Under the pieces are notes generated by a model, which saw nothing but the letters and a program-made list of their open reading frames with translations, was not told where the DNA came from and searched no databases. From NCBI GenBank assembly GCA_013285425.1, contig CP053447.1, forward strand, positions 360,001 through 424,000: 64,000 bases of DNA, in the 5' to 3' direction. Origin of the DNA: Ignavibacteriota bacterium (lineage in GTDB: Bacteria; Bacteroidota; Ignavibacteria; Ignavibacteriales; Ignavibacteriaceae). Shown here one piece after another: positions 54,290-64,000 of the stretch (the stretch's first letter is position 1; each line of letters begins with the position of its first letter). The translations under genes were made by a program, and so were the position numbers.

Positions 54290-57276
54290 TGAAAAACATT
54301 TTTTATTTAGAGTGGACGATTAAAAAAATACTATTCCTTCTTTTAATCCTATTACCAATATGGATTCTTAATGCTCAACCGCTAAACGGCAGTTACACTG
54401 TCGGTGGCTCTTCACCTGATTTTCTTACTCCACAGGATGCTGCTGATGCTTTAATATCGAATGGGGTTTCAGGACCGGTTTTTATGAATATTCGTCCTGG
54501 AATTTATCTACGTGATGGTGGACTAAGTTCCGTTATGATTCTTGATGGCAATATATCCGGAACTTCATCTCTCAACCGTATCACTTTCCAGCCGGACGAA
54601 GCGGCTGGTGGGAATGTAAATAATGTCTTATTTCAAATTGATCAAACTACTCAACTCAATACACCAAGCCTTGTCAGTATTAAAACTGATCATGTTACTA
54701 TCCGTAATCTTACATTTGAAGATATTGATATAATGGAGGCTGGTGCTAATATTCTTTTTTCAATTGATCAAGGAAATAATCCAATTGCTGAAGATATTGT
54801 CATTGAGGGATGCAGATTTATCGGGAACTCAAATGCCGGTGGAGGGGCAGCCCTTGGAACTGATATTGGTATTTCTGGAAGCACTAATGTTGCTAACATA
54901 GTAATTCGACAAAATACGTTTATACGATTGTTGCATTCAGTTGAAATTGGTGGTGCAGCAGGTAGTAACGGGAGAGTAATTGTTGAGGATAATCAATTTC
55001 TTAATGCTCATCATCATGGTGATGCTTATGGGACCTGCATTTTTATTAGAGCATATAAAACTATTGTCCGCCGTAATTATCTGGATAATGCCGAAGGTGT
55101 TGGAAGCCTTTATGGGATTGTTGTAAATGCTGATTCTGGTCTTATCGAAAAGAACATCATCAAGAACGGTGGTGGTGCAAATGGTGAGGTTCATACATTT
55201 CGTGCTATTGTTGTTGATGAACGCTTTACCGGCAGTAATGCGCTCTCAATGTTAATTACGAACAATATGATAACACAGAGCTATTCAGTAGGCGGATGGG
55301 GTTGGCCTATAATGGGGCGTTACGGAATTATTGCACAAACAAAAGCGCAGATAGTTCACAACACAATTGTGCACCCTTATAGTGCACAGAAAAGTGGAGG
55401 AATTTTTCTAGGCCAGGGATCTGACTCATCCATAGTCCTGAACAATATTGTTATGGATTATGGCAGCGGCGAAGGATTACCTATCGTTGAAGCTGTGGTA
55501 GTCTTCAAACAATATGGAGGGCTCTCGGGAGTGATTTCTGATTACAATTTATTCTTCTATGATTATAATCAACCTGGCGCGGTATTCCTTGCTGCGGTGG
55601 GATCAAATCGTTACACTAATCTTAGTGAATATCAAGCTGCAACTGGTCTGGATTCTAATTCAATTTTCAAGGAATTATATTTTGAAATAGGTGAAAATTA
55701 TCCTCATCTCTCTGACTGCCAGGCACAGGACCGGGAACTTGGCGGAATACCTTATCCCGGAATTGTGGATGATATTGATGGCGATGTACGCAGCTTAACA
55801 GCACCAACCAGAGGAGCTGACGAAGGAAGACTGCGTTCCAATCCAATGTTTGAAGATGTCTTCAGGACTTCTCTCCCCAGCATTTGTAATTCAATTGCAT
55901 ACGGCAAGTTCGATAATCTTATGGCTGATGGATTAGCAGTTGCAGATTATGAAAATGAACAGGTTCTTTTATTCCATAATCTTCCAGAGTCAAGATCTTT
56001 CCTTCAAACAGGAATTTTAAATGTCGGCTTCAAACCAACAACTCTCGCCTTCTATAATTTTGATGATGATAGTTATCTAGACTTGATCGTTGGTGGCGAC
56101 TCTGCGTTAGTTAAAGTTTACTGGGGTGATGGAGTGGGAGGATTTCCTGAATCAAGTGAAATAAATACTCAAGGACGAACATATCATCTTGTCCCGGAGC
56201 CTTATCAGCTATATGATAGTCGCAAAGTTATCTTTGTCGCTCATCCTAATGCTTCTCCTTATTATTCATCATTCATAGGAGTGGTTATAAATCTTGGAGA
56301 CAGACAACTCTGTTACGACTACCAGTATTCCGGAGGTGAGATTGACACTATTCCCTGGGGTCCCTGGTCGATTGTTGTTGACGACATCGGTGGAGATAAT
56401 TTGGTAGACATTGCCGGCTTACAACCAAATGGACGATTCACAAGCTGGGAGTTTTTGAATGCTATCAGTGTCTTCCCGGGTCCTTGTGAACGTAATTACT
56501 TTATACGTCGGGGTCCCTATCATCAAATAAATGGAGTAGGAGGAAATTATACATATCAGAACAGTATTATCTTGGGTGATTTTGATGATGATTCAGACAG
56601 AGATCTGATTACAACGGGTTCTTCGGACAACGAATGTAACCTTTTGCGTAATGAGGGAAACTTTAACTTCCAACCCGAACCTATGGCTGTAAATAATGGA
56701 AGAGGATTTGCAAGACTTGACTACGACAATGATGATGATCTGGATTTTGCAAGTGTCAATTGGGCTTTAGAAGATAATGGATTAACAGTTTTTTTAAACG
56801 ATGGTACCGGGCATTTTACTCCTGAACTGAATTGTTTCCAATCACTCGCAACAGGAATACCGCGTGGTGTTGTTGCATCGGATTTCGACCTCGACGGAAA
56901 AACCGATCTTGCTATTATAGCAACAGATGAGTTTGGTCAAGACTCCCTGTTTGTTCTTTATAATACAGGAAATGTTTCGGGAATCAGTGAAGAGAATTTT
57001 CAGCAAATTCCAGAGAATTTTTCTCTATCGCAGAATTATCCAAATCCGTTTAATCCGTCAACAACCATACGATTTGAATTACCTGAATCTGATATCGTTA
57101 CTCTGAAAATTTTCAACATACTTGGCGAAGAAGTTAGCACGCTGGTAAATACCGAACTTAAAGCTGGTAAGCATGAGTATCAATTTAATGCTAATAATCT
57201 TTCCAGCGGAATTTATTTCTACAGAATTCAGGCAGGTTCATTTACTGAAACTAAGAAGATGATTTTAATCCGATAA
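54289..57276 (+). CDS. Large secreted protein: parallel beta-helix, VCBS/FG-GAP-like repeats, type IX sorting domain
   Basis: The 995-residue protein has a signal peptide (ILFLLLILLPIWILNAQ). Residues about 40-450 show repeats of a right-handed beta-helix (DHVTIRNLTFEDIDIME and IVHNTIVHPYS). Residues about 530-880 contain D-x-D-x-D-type calcium-binding FG-GAP/VCBS-like units (YNFDDDSYLDLIVGGD, GDFDDDSDRDLITTG, SDFDLDGKTDLAI). A sorting domain ends the protein. It is probably a surface adhesin or glycan-binding protein; no catalytic residues were identified. It is translated from TAATG behind the leader ORF. Confidence 0.75.
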   Translation: MKNIFYLEWTIKKILFLLLILLPIWILNAQPLNGSYTVGGSSPDFLTPQDAADALISNGVSGPVFMNIRPGIYLRDGGLSSVMILDGNISGTSSLNRITFQPDEAAGGNVNNVLFQIDQTTQLNTPSLVSIKTDHVTIRNLTFEDIDIMEAGANILFSIDQGNNPIAEDIVIEGCRFIGNSNAGGGAALGTDIGISGSTNVANIVIRQNTFIRLLHSVEIGGAAGSNGRVIVEDNQFLNAHHHGDAYGTCIFIRAYKTIVRRNYLDNAEGVGSLYGIVVNADSGLIEKNIIKNGGGANGEVHTFRAIVVDERFTGSNALSMLITNNMITQSYSVGGWGWPIMGRYGIIAQTKAQIVHNTIVHPYSAQKSGGIFLGQGSDSSIVLNNIVMDYGSGEGLPIVEAVVVFKQYGGLSGVISDYNLFFYDYNQPGAVFLAAVGSNRYTNLSEYQAATGLDSNSIFKELYFEIGENYPHLSDCQAQDRELGGIPYPGIVDDIDGDVRSLTAPTRGADEGRLRSNPMFEDVFRTSLPSICNSIAYGKFDNLMADGLAVADYENEQVLLFHNLPESRSFLQTGILNVGFKPTTLAFYNFDDDSYLDLIVGGDSALVKVYWGDGVGGFPESSEINTQGRTYHLVPEPYQLYDSRKVIFVAHPNASPYYSSFIGVVINLGDRQLCYDYQYSGGEIDTIPWGPWSIVVDDIGGDNLVDIAGLQPNGRFTSWEFLNAISVFPGPCERNYFIRRGPYHQINGVGGNYTYQNSIILGDFDDDSDRDLITTGSSDNECNLLRNEGNFNFQPEPMAVNNGRGFARLDYDNDDDLDFASVNWALEDNGLTVFLNDGTGHFTPELNCFQSLATGIPRGVVASDFDLDGKTDLAIIATDEFGQDSLFVLYNTGNVSGISEENFQQIPENFSLSQNYPNPFNPSTTIRFELPESDIVTLKIFNILGEEVSTLVNTELKAGKHEYQFNANNLSSGIYFYRIQAGSFTETKKMILIR

Positions 57277-57388
57277 GTTTTTATCCGGAAACTCTGAAAG
57301 GTTTCTTTAATTGAAAACTTATCATAAAAAAGAAATATTAAGAAATGATTTAGAGCTGATTTAGAGCTGAATCAAAAGAGAAGCTACA

Positions 57389-59083
57389 ATGAAATGTCAT
57401 TCAGTATGCTTGTTAATAATTCTTGCAGCAAATTTATGGGCACAGTGGTCATCTGATTCGACTGTCAATAATCCGATCTGTACAGCTTCCAATTATCAGC
57501 AGTTTCCTCAGCTTGTTGATGATGGTAACGGCGGTGCTATAATTGTGTGGGAAGACAGCCGATTCTTTAATGATGATAATATTTATTCACAGTTAATTAG
57601 TTCAGATGGATATCCGGCATGGACAATTGACGGTGTTGCGGTGAGTTCTGCTGCTGATGATCAGGTTACTCCTCAAATTACGAGTGATGGAAGCGGCGGT
57701 GCAATTGTTGTCTGGCAGGATAATCGTACAGGCAATGCTGATATATATGCTCAGAGAATTGATAACAACGGCATTAGTCAGTGGACTGCAGATGGAATTC
57801 CAATTTGCACAGCAATTAATCAACAGTTTGAGCCAAAAATTATCAGCGATGGAAACGGTGGAGGAATAATAGTCTGGAAAGATTATCGCAGTGGTCTGGG
57901 TTATGATATTTATGCACAACGTGTTGATATGAATGGTAATGTGCTATGGACTGTTGATGGCGCTGTAATTTGCTCGGCTGTATATGAACAGTCTAATCAT
58001 CAAATAATTGCTGGCAGCAGTGAAGGAGCAATCATTGCATGGCAGGATAAAAGATATAGTGCATTTGACATCTATGCTCAAAAGATAGACAATAATGGTA
58101 ACATACTTTGGGCTAACAACGGTGTACGGGTTTGTACTGAAGGCAACGACCAATTGAATTGTCAATTAATAAATGATAATACAAACGGGGCGATAATCGT
58201 CTGGCACGATATCCGTAATGCAAGTAATGTGGATATATATGCTCAAAGAATTAATGAAGATGGATTCAGATTATGGGATACAAGTGGAGTTGCTGTTTGT
58301 AATGCCGCCGGAAGTCAGTTTTCTCCTCAGATAACTTCCGACCTGAATGGAGGTGCGATTATTTGCTGGACTGATTACCGTAATGTTAGCGGAGATGCTG
58401 ATATTTATTCACAGCGTATCAATTCAAACGGAGATGCTCTTTGGGCTTTGGATGGTATAGACGTATGTAGTGCAGATAATAATCAGGAAAAACCCGATAT
58501 TATAAGCGATGAAACTGGTGGTGCTATTCTTGTTTGGCAGGATAATCGTACAGGTAGTGCTGATATATATGCTCAGAGAGTTATTAGTAATGGAAATTTA
58601 GTCTGGACATCGAATGGAGTTCCTATTAGTGTGCCTGCTTTAGACCAAACTTTACCACAATTGATTTTCACTGCAAATAATAATGCAATCATTACCTGGC
58701 AGGATCGACGAAGCGGAAACTACGATATCTATGCTTCTTTAGTTGATACAATCGGAAGATTGGCAGGAACACCGGTTTATGTTGATAACCAGGAAAATCT
58801 TCCTTTAACTTTTCAACTTTTTCAAAACTATCCGAATCCATTTAATCCAACTACTAAAATCAGTTGGCAGTCACCAATAGGCAGTTGGCAAACATTAAAG
58901 ATTTATGATTTGCTTGGAAATGAAATAGCAACTCTTGTTAATGAATATCTTCCGGCAGGTAATTATGAAAAGAAATTCAGCAGTCTTTCAGGTTCAGCAT
59001 GGAATCTAAGCAGCGGAATCTATTTCTATATACTGCAGGCTGGTAATTATATTCAAGCAAAGAAGATGATATTGACAAAATAA
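57389..59083 (+). CDS. Secreted propeller-like repeat protein with type IX sorting domain
   Basis: The 564-residue protein has a signal peptide (LLIILAANLWAQ). About nine repeats follow, of the form GGAIIVWQDNRTGNADIYAQ then a variable loop, likely a beta-propeller. The sorting domain has the QNYPNPFNPTTKIS start and an extra SGSAW stretch before NLSSGIYFYIL. Its DNA around 58860-58900 matches that of the gene at 60787. No enzyme motif was seen. Confidence 0.75.
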   Translation: MKCHSVCLLIILAANLWAQWSSDSTVNNPICTASNYQQFPQLVDDGNGGAIIVWEDSRFFNDDNIYSQLISSDGYPAWTIDGVAVSSAADDQVTPQITSDGSGGAIVVWQDNRTGNADIYAQRIDNNGISQWTADGIPICTAINQQFEPKIISDGNGGGIIVWKDYRSGLGYDIYAQRVDMNGNVLWTVDGAVICSAVYEQSNHQIIAGSSEGAIIAWQDKRYSAFDIYAQKIDNNGNILWANNGVRVCTEGNDQLNCQLINDNTNGAIIVWHDIRNASNVDIYAQRINEDGFRLWDTSGVAVCNAAGSQFSPQITSDLNGGAIICWTDYRNVSGDADIYSQRINSNGDALWALDGIDVCSADNNQEKPDIISDETGGAILVWQDNRTGSADIYAQRVISNGNLVWTSNGVPISVPALDQTLPQLIFTANNNAIITWQDRRSGNYDIYASLVDTIGRLAGTPVYVDNQENLPLTFQLFQNYPNPFNPTTKISWQSPIGSWQTLKIYDLLGNEIATLVNEYLPAGNYEKKFSSLSGSAWNLSSGIYFYILQAGNYIQAKKMILTK

Positions 59084-59110
59084 TATCAATAATAATTAAA
59101 GGAGGAAAAA

Positions 59111-60790
59111 ATGGAATCTAATCTGAAAGTCGCTGCCTTAAAAATTTGCTGCAAAATATTTTTGATAATTTCCCCCGGAATTTTACAAGCACAGGTCTCT
59201 GAATCCTGGTCAGCTAGATACAACGGTCCCGGAAGCAGCACCGATAATGCACGTGCGATTGCAGTGGATTACGCAGGAAATGTTTTTGTAACTGGTTCGA
59301 GTCCAAGTGCAGGAGCTGGCACCGAAGACTATGCTACAATCAAATATGATTCTGCAAGTGTTGTTCAATGGACTGCAAGATATAATGGTACCAGCACTTC
59401 AACAGATAATGCTTATGCTATTGCTGTTGACGAAGAAGGATTTATCTACGTTACGGGTGCAAGTACAGGTTCAGGTTCGGGATTGGATTTTTTGACGATT
59501 AAATATTCAACTGATGGTGATACTGTCTGGACGCGCAGATACAACGGACCAAGAAACGCTAAAGATGTTGCCTACTCAATTTGTATTGATGATTCGGGTA
59601 ACATTTATGTTAGCGGTGAAAGTGAAGGAATTACCAGTACGCATGGAATATTTGAAGACTATGCAACAATAAAGTATAATTCCGATGGAGTGTTAAGATG
59701 GATCGCGCGATACAATGGTCCAGCCGGAGATTATGATAAAGCTAACTCAGTTGATGTTGATGATTTGGGAAATGTTTTTGTAACCGGAGTAAGCGATGGC
59801 GGCAGTTCCGGCAGTGGTGAGCCGCATTTTGATTATGCCACAATTAAATATAATAATGCCGGAGTTATTCAATGGATAAGAAGATATAACAGTGCGGCAA
59901 ATGCACTCGATGAAGGAAAGTCAGTTAAGGTTGATATTCTCGGAAATGTTGTTGTAACCGGCAGTAGCAAAAATCTTAGTTCATCTGATGACTACTTTAC
60001 AATTAAATACACTTCGACCGGCGACGCAATCTGGATGAGCACTTATAATGGAACAGGCAACAATACCGATATAGCAAATCAGCTTGCAGTTGATGATCTT
60101 GGTAACACTTATGTAACCGGAAAAAGTTTCGGAGGCAGCAGTACGGATTACGATATGGTTACAATAAAATACAATTCTACTGGCGATTCTATTTGGGTCA
60201 AAAGATTTAATGGAGAAGCAAGCGACACCGATGAAGCTCTTGCACTTACAGTTGATACCGATGCTAACTGTTATGTTACTGGTTATAGTTCGGGTATTAC
60301 TACCAGCTTTGATTATACAACCATTAAATATAACAGCATCGGTACTGAAGAATGGGTTATAAAATATACAAACAGTGGCGCAGCAGGAAGCAGTGACCAG
60401 GCTGCAGGTATTTTAGTTGATTCGCTGCTGAATGTTTATGTAACAGGAATGAGCGCACTCGATTATGCAACTGTTAAATACAAACAAACCACAACGTCCG
60501 TTGGCTCAACTCCTATCAATATGCCCGATGAGTTTATTCTTTATCAGAACTATCCTAATCCATTTAACCCAACAACTAAAATCAGGTATGGGATTTCCAA
60601 AATGAGTTTTGTAACTCTAAAAATTTATGATATTCTTGGAAGAGAGGTAACAACTTTGGTAAATGAAGAGAAACCAGGAGGACAATATGAGGTCGAATTT
60701 GATGCTTCGGGATTACCAAGCGGAATTTATTTCTATCGGCTTATAAGCGATCAATTTATAAAAACTAAACAAATGGTATTGGTAAAATGA
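59111..60790 (+). CDS. Secreted SBBP-repeat beta-propeller protein with type IX sorting domain
   Basis: The 559-residue protein follows an AAAGGAGG ribosome site. Its N-terminus is a signal peptide ending LQAQ. Nine or so SBBP units follow, each of the type ARAIAVDYAGNVFVTGSS then DYATIKYDS. These are seen as propeller blades. The sorting domain ends KQMVLVK, with Gln-Met in place of Lys-Met. Its stop overlaps the next start by 4 nt, so the two are coupled. Confidence 0.8.
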   Translation: MESNLKVAALKICCKIFLIISPGILQAQVSESWSARYNGPGSSTDNARAIAVDYAGNVFVTGSSPSAGAGTEDYATIKYDSASVVQWTARYNGTSTSTDNAYAIAVDEEGFIYVTGASTGSGSGLDFLTIKYSTDGDTVWTRRYNGPRNAKDVAYSICIDDSGNIYVSGESEGITSTHGIFEDYATIKYNSDGVLRWIARYNGPAGDYDKANSVDVDDLGNVFVTGVSDGGSSGSGEPHFDYATIKYNNAGVIQWIRRYNSAANALDEGKSVKVDILGNVVVTGSSKNLSSSDDYFTIKYTSTGDAIWMSTYNGTGNNTDIANQLAVDDLGNTYVTGKSFGGSSTDYDMVTIKYNSTGDSIWVKRFNGEASDTDEALALTVDTDANCYVTGYSSGITTSFDYTTIKYNSIGTEEWVIKYTNSGAAGSSDQAAGILVDSLLNVYVTGMSALDYATVKYKQTTTSVGSTPINMPDEFILYQNYPNPFNPTTKIRYGISKMSFVTLKIYDILGREVTTLVNEEKPGGQYEVEFDASGLPSGIYFYRLISDQFIKTKQMVLVK

Positions 60791-62040
60791 GAAAAACAAT
60801 TTTTATTATTTCAATTGTTTGCGGACTTTATTCCGTTTCCTTTTCTCAGGAAGGATGGTTTGAATTATCAAATCCCACAATCCAGCCATACTTCGGTGTT
60901 TATTTTTTAGATGCAAATACTGGATTTGTCTGCGGTGCAGAAGGAACAATACTGCGAACCACGAATGGAGGCGCAAGCTGGGATGTTTCTATTCCTGAAC
61001 CAAACACTTTATTCTACAAGATTAGATTCAAAGATTCTAATACTGGTTTTGCAATAGGAAGCTTTGGGGTGATTTATAAAACAGAAAATAAAGGTTTAAG
61101 CTGGGAAGAAGTTCTTCCACCAAATGGATTGTTGCAATTATTTGATATTTATTTTCTTGATAATAATTATGGTGTTATTGTTGGCAGGAGAGGAGTAACA
61201 TTAGACAGCGCTTTAATTATGCGAACTACAAACGGCGGTGAAACATGGCCAATAATGGGAACAACTTTTACGGATCAGTTAAATGCTGTTCATTTCTTCA
61301 ACTATTTTGATGGATTTGCTGTGGGTACCAATAATCTAAAGGTGAAGACTATAAACTCCGGACAAACATGGACATCACTTCCTGCTTCCACTCCAGCTAT
61401 TTTACATGACGTTTTTGCAACTTCATCAACTAACGTTTTTGCAGTTTCACCGGGAGGAATTTATTTGTCAACTAATGCAGGTGAGTCATGGAATTTGAAT
61501 TATCCGGGAGGTTACCTGCAAACGATATTATTTTTGAATAGTTCAACCGGGTTTGCAGCTGGAAGGGATGGGAATATCTGGAAAACAACTAATTCCGGAA
61601 ATGGTTGGTTTCTACAGCATGATGATCCAGCAGAAGAGTTAATGGATATTTATTTTGTTGATAGCGATACCGGTTTTGCTGTTGGCAATAAGAACAATCA
61701 GGGAATAATTTATAAAACAACAACCGGAGGTAATGGAACATCCGACATACATCCGATTTCAATAGAGGTTCCTGATAAATTTTCCTTGAATCAAAACTTT
61801 CCCAACCCATTCAATCCTTCAACAAAGATCAGTTGGCAGTCACCAATAGGCAGTTGGCAAACATTGAAAATATATGATGTGCTTGGGAATGAAGTTGCTA
61901 CTTTAGTTGATGAATACCTTCCTGCAGGAAGTTATGAAGCTGAATTCTCCGCCAGAGGCGGATGCGCCTCCGGCGTATATTTTTATATGCTACAAGCAGG
62001 TTCATTTATAGAAACTAAGAAGATGTTGGTAATAAGGTAA
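60787..62040 (+). CDS. Secreted YCF48-like beta-propeller protein with type IX sorting domain
   Basis: The 417-residue protein starts within the previous stop (ATGA). It has a signal peptide (ISIVCGLYSVSFSQ). About six repeats of the form GFVCGAEGTILRTTNGGASW mark a YCF48/Hcf136-like propeller, the same type as the gene at 19097. The sorting domain is close in DNA to that at 57389 but carries a GC-rich palindrome that codes SARGGCASG just before VYFYML. It closes the four-gene group of sorted proteins. Confidence 0.8.
   Translation: MRKTIFIISIVCGLYSVSFSQEGWFELSNPTIQPYFGVYFLDANTGFVCGAEGTILRTTNGGASWDVSIPEPNTLFYKIRFKDSNTGFAIGSFGVIYKTENKGLSWEEVLPPNGLLQLFDIYFLDNNYGVIVGRRGVTLDSALIMRTTNGGETWPIMGTTFTDQLNAVHFFNYFDGFAVGTNNLKVKTINSGQTWTSLPASTPAILHDVFATSSTNVFAVSPGGIYLSTNAGESWNLNYPGGYLQTILFLNSSTGFAAGRDGNIWKTTNSGNGWFLQHDDPAEELMDIYFVDSDTGFAVGNKNNQGIIYKTTTGGNGTSDIHPISIEVPDKFSLNQNFPNPFNPSTKISWQSPIGSWQTLKIYDVLGNEVATLVDEYLPAGSYEAEFSARGGCASGVYFYMLQAGSFIETKKMLVIR
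61950..61975. repeat. GC-rich palindrome inside a sorting-domain coding region
   Basis: An 11-bp imperfect stem (CGCCAGAGGCG / CGCCTCCGGCG, one mismatch) with a GATG loop lies in frame. It is much richer in GC than its surroundings. It replaces the usual ASNLSSG loop by SARGGCASG. Confidence 0.7.
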
Positions 62041-62378
62041 GAACAAAACTATGATTAAGTTAATCTCTTTTTGCTTTTGATTTATAGGCATTGTATCAAT
62101 GAGACAGAGCAGGAATTTTATTCCGATTAATTTAATCATGATATATAAATGATAGAATTTTACAATCATACAATATCTAATTTTAGATCAGTTCAAACAG
62201 AATTCCTGATGAATTAAAATTCTTTTTGCATTAGTACTCCTATGAACTGAATATTTTAAAAAATAATCAAAATTAAATGATAGGATTTGCAGACAATAAA
62301 TAATACAGATCAGGATTTATTAAATGAAATTTAATTATGTTCTTTGTGGATTGTTGATGAAGTATTTAGAAACCCGAG
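62041..62378. other. 338-nt gap between converging genes
   Basis: AT-rich sequence with no ORF or RNA that I can support. No strong terminator hairpin was found. Confidence 0.5.
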
Positions 62379-63248
62379 TTAAATCTCCAAAATCATTTTA
62401 TCTAATCCCTTTAAATTTATCTCCAAAGTTTTAAGTTTATCGGTATTCATTGATACATCTTCAACTTTAGGTAAACCGGGAACATCATCCATAGTAATTT
62501 CACTTAATAAGCTTTCATCAAGATTGAAAAGCTCACACAATCTTTTTCCAAGCTCAAATCGTGATACTCTTTCAGGTCCGCCAAAGTTTATTGTTTCTGA
62601 TTTAATATTTTTATTTATCAGATCACTGATTATTCTTGCGGCTTCTTTCAAAGAAAGCGGAGTGCGATATTGATCAGTAAATAAATTTACTCTCTTTTTT
62701 TCTTTTAAAGCGTTTAACATTTTGTGAAAATGATTTTGCGAATGGTTCAGCCCTACTCCGAATAACAAAGCCGTACGTAGTATTATATAATTGTCAAAAA
62801 TTTGCTGAATCTTAACTTCGCCCATTAGCTTTGTTTCTGCATAAAGTGAAATAGGGATTAGCTTTGCATCTTCTTTAAGCATCGAACCGCGATAACCTGC
62901 GTAGACCAAATCTGTTGATGTATAAATTAGTTTTGCTTTATATAAATCACATAACTCAGCAATCTTTGCAGTTGCATTTACATTAAGATCGTAAAATAAT
63001 TTAGATGATATATTTTTATCCGGAGTTGTTGATGTTATAGCGGCTGTATGAATTACAACTTCAGGTTTTTGAATTTCAAAAATATTTTTAAGTTCATCGT
63101 AGTTTAAAATGTTTACCTTACCCGAATTATATTTTTTACAGTTACCTGGATTTGAGTTGTAGATTGTAAAAATATCATTCTGTTGAGACAATTGATTATT
63201 AAGGTATTGCCCAAGTAATCCGCTTCCGCCTGTGATTAATAACTTCAT
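62379..63248 (-). CDS. rfbD: dTDP-4-dehydrorhamnose reductase-like SDR
   Basis: The 289-residue protein starts LLITGGSGLLGQYLNNQL (GxxGxxG). It has VVIHTAAITSTTPDK, STDLVYAGYRGSML, and the catalytic YAETK (Tyr-x-x-x-Lys), the layout of RfbD-type reductases. It would make dTDP-L-rhamnose. The rest of the rhamnose pathway is not in the window, and similar SDRs can act on other sugars, so the symbol is tentative. Confidence 0.65.
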   Translation of the reverse strand: MKLLITGGSGLLGQYLNNQLSQQNDIFTIYNSNPGNCKKYNSGKVNILNYDELKNIFEIQKPEVVIHTAAITSTTPDKNISSKLFYDLNVNATAKIAELCDLYKAKLIYTSTDLVYAGYRGSMLKEDAKLIPISLYAETKLMGEVKIQQIFDNYIILRTALLFGVGLNHSQNHFHKMLNALKEKKRVNLFTDQYRTPLSLKEAARIISDLINKNIKSETINFGGPERVSRFELGKRLCELFNLDESLLSEITMDDVPGLPKVEDVSMNTDKLKTLEINLKGLDKMILEI

Positions 63249-63375
63249 AAGCTTTGTTGATTTATAATTACACTAATATATTTCCATTTACTTTTTATCT
63301 TCGCATTCATCGTTTGGCATTTTTTTGAAAATCTTACTTACTTTGGTAAATTTATCAAGAAATTATGAAAGAATT

Positions 63376-64000
63376 ATGAAATATTTTTTAACTCTGATTT
63401 TAACTTTTACAATTAGTATTTTCTCTTATCCTCAAACAAACAAGTATTTTGATGCACCTTTTGGTGGAGGCGGAGGATTTATTGCAGGCTGGCAAATTCC
63501 AAATGTTGATCAGCTGAATATAAAGCTGAAAGAAGTTGGTATCCCGGAGTTTTCTTCCGGCGGACTATTTACAACTGGTGGAGCAGGATTTCTCTATATT
63601 GGATTTGTGAAAAATCTTAGAGTTGGTGGAATGGGGTTTGGCGGTTCAACTTCGAAATCATCTTCAATAAATAATATTAATCGGGAAGTAATTTACTCCA
63701 TTGGAGGTGGAGGGATAACTATTGAATACACACTTCCATTTGTTAAAAATATTGGCGTATCAGTAGGCGGAACATTAGCTGCCGGAAGTTTGAGTATTGA
63801 GCTTTACCGTAACGATGGAAATTTCAGTTGGAATAATATCTGGAATGATATTAATAATGGGTCCACCTCAAATGTCTCACGAAGATTAGAAAATCATTTT
63901 TGGATATTTTCACCAACAATTAATGTTGAAATTCCGTTTTATAGGTTTTTAGCTTTTCGGTTAGGTACCGGTTATCAATTATCAATCGGTAATTCCTGGG
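63376..64000 (+). CDS. Outer-membrane beta-barrel-like protein (3' end outside window)
   Basis: An ATG at 63376 opens a frame that runs to the end of the window, at least 208 residues. A signal peptide (LTLILTFTISIFSYPQ) is followed by Gly-rich amphipathic strands (FGGGGGFIAGWQIP, then GGMGFGGSTSK and SVGGTLAAGSLSIELYR). It resembles barrel proteins of unknown function. An earlier ATG at 63365 ends after four codons. Confidence 0.6.
   Translation, partial: MKYFLTLILTFTISIFSYPQTNKYFDAPFGGGGGFIAGWQIPNVDQLNIKLKEVGIPEFSSGGLFTTGGAGFLYIGFVKNLRVGGMGFGGSTSKSSSINNINREVIYSIGGGGITIEYTLPFVKNIGVSVGGTLAAGSLSIELYRNDGNFSWNNIWNDINNGSTSNVSRRLENHFWIFSPTINVEIPFYRFLAFRLGTGYQLSIGNSW

Overview
The window is low-GC DNA whose gene content points to the Bacteroidota/Chlorobi group, most likely an Ignavibacteria-type bacterium. 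Ten genes end in the same roughly 80-residue C-terminal sorting domain (a QNYPNPFNP-like motif, then a K/TLKIYDxLGxE-like strand, then SSGIYFY and a KKM-L terminus). This is the type A signal of the type IX (Por) secretion system. Informational genes (rplM-rpsI, rpsB-tsf-pyrH-frr, gmk-rpoZ, dnaB) are complete and chromosomal in character. This assignment is inferred from protein features; no rRNA or tRNA gene was seen.

Layout. 1-6185: secreted, type IX-sorted enzymes and surface proteins (5'-nucleotidase C-terminus, phospholipase C/nuclease-like protein, LCAT-like lipase, lamin-tail protein). 6.5-19 kb: a surface-glycan locus (GT2, GT4, two methyltransferases, YfhO-type membrane protein, Wzx-like flippase, a kinase-like/methyltransferase fusion), then an opposing block with a frameshifted GT4, a GNAT acetyltransferase, a DegT-family aminotransferase and a methyltransferase. 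19.1-20.6 kb: a sorted beta-propeller protein. 20.6-31.4 kb: the most unusual part, an array of duplicated cassettes. 31.5-35.1 kb: a small sorted protein, a deoxyhypusine-synthase-like enzyme, an epimerase and an anchored protein. 35.6-46.5 kb: translation, nucleotide and envelope housekeeping. 47.5-54 kb: dnaB, a DUF1460 protein and a propeller-sensor histidine kinase with its response regulator. 54.2-62 kb: four large sorted propeller/repeat proteins behind a 35-residue coupled leader ORF. 62.4-64 kb: an RfbD-like reductase and the start of an outer-membrane protein.

The cassette array is the best candidate for an undescribed system. Three times, a gene for an HExxH (zinc-metallopeptidase-like) protein without a signal peptide lies 2-20 nt upstream of a gene for a secreted alpha-helical-repeat protein. 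Two of the HExxH genes share an almost identical 5' leader and N-terminus but have unrelated middles, as in polymorphic effectors. All four secreted partners share a C-terminal domain with a W-[LIF]-G-[DN] start and an EGWKFLY-like end. Two partners also carry IPT/TIG domains and three copies of a beta-repeat that is nearly identical in DNA between them. One HExxH gene is intact, one has an in-frame amber codon, and one is a decayed remnant next to a heptanucleotide tandem repeat. A metallo-effector with a secreted partner or immunity protein is a hypothesis; no function is demonstrated by the sequence.

Other points of interest are an L,D-transpeptidase-like protein whose catalytic Cys and His are replaced by Ser and Gln, a structured leader before rpsB, single-base frameshifts in a glycosyltransferase and a lipoprotein, and palindrome or loop insertions inside sorting domains.
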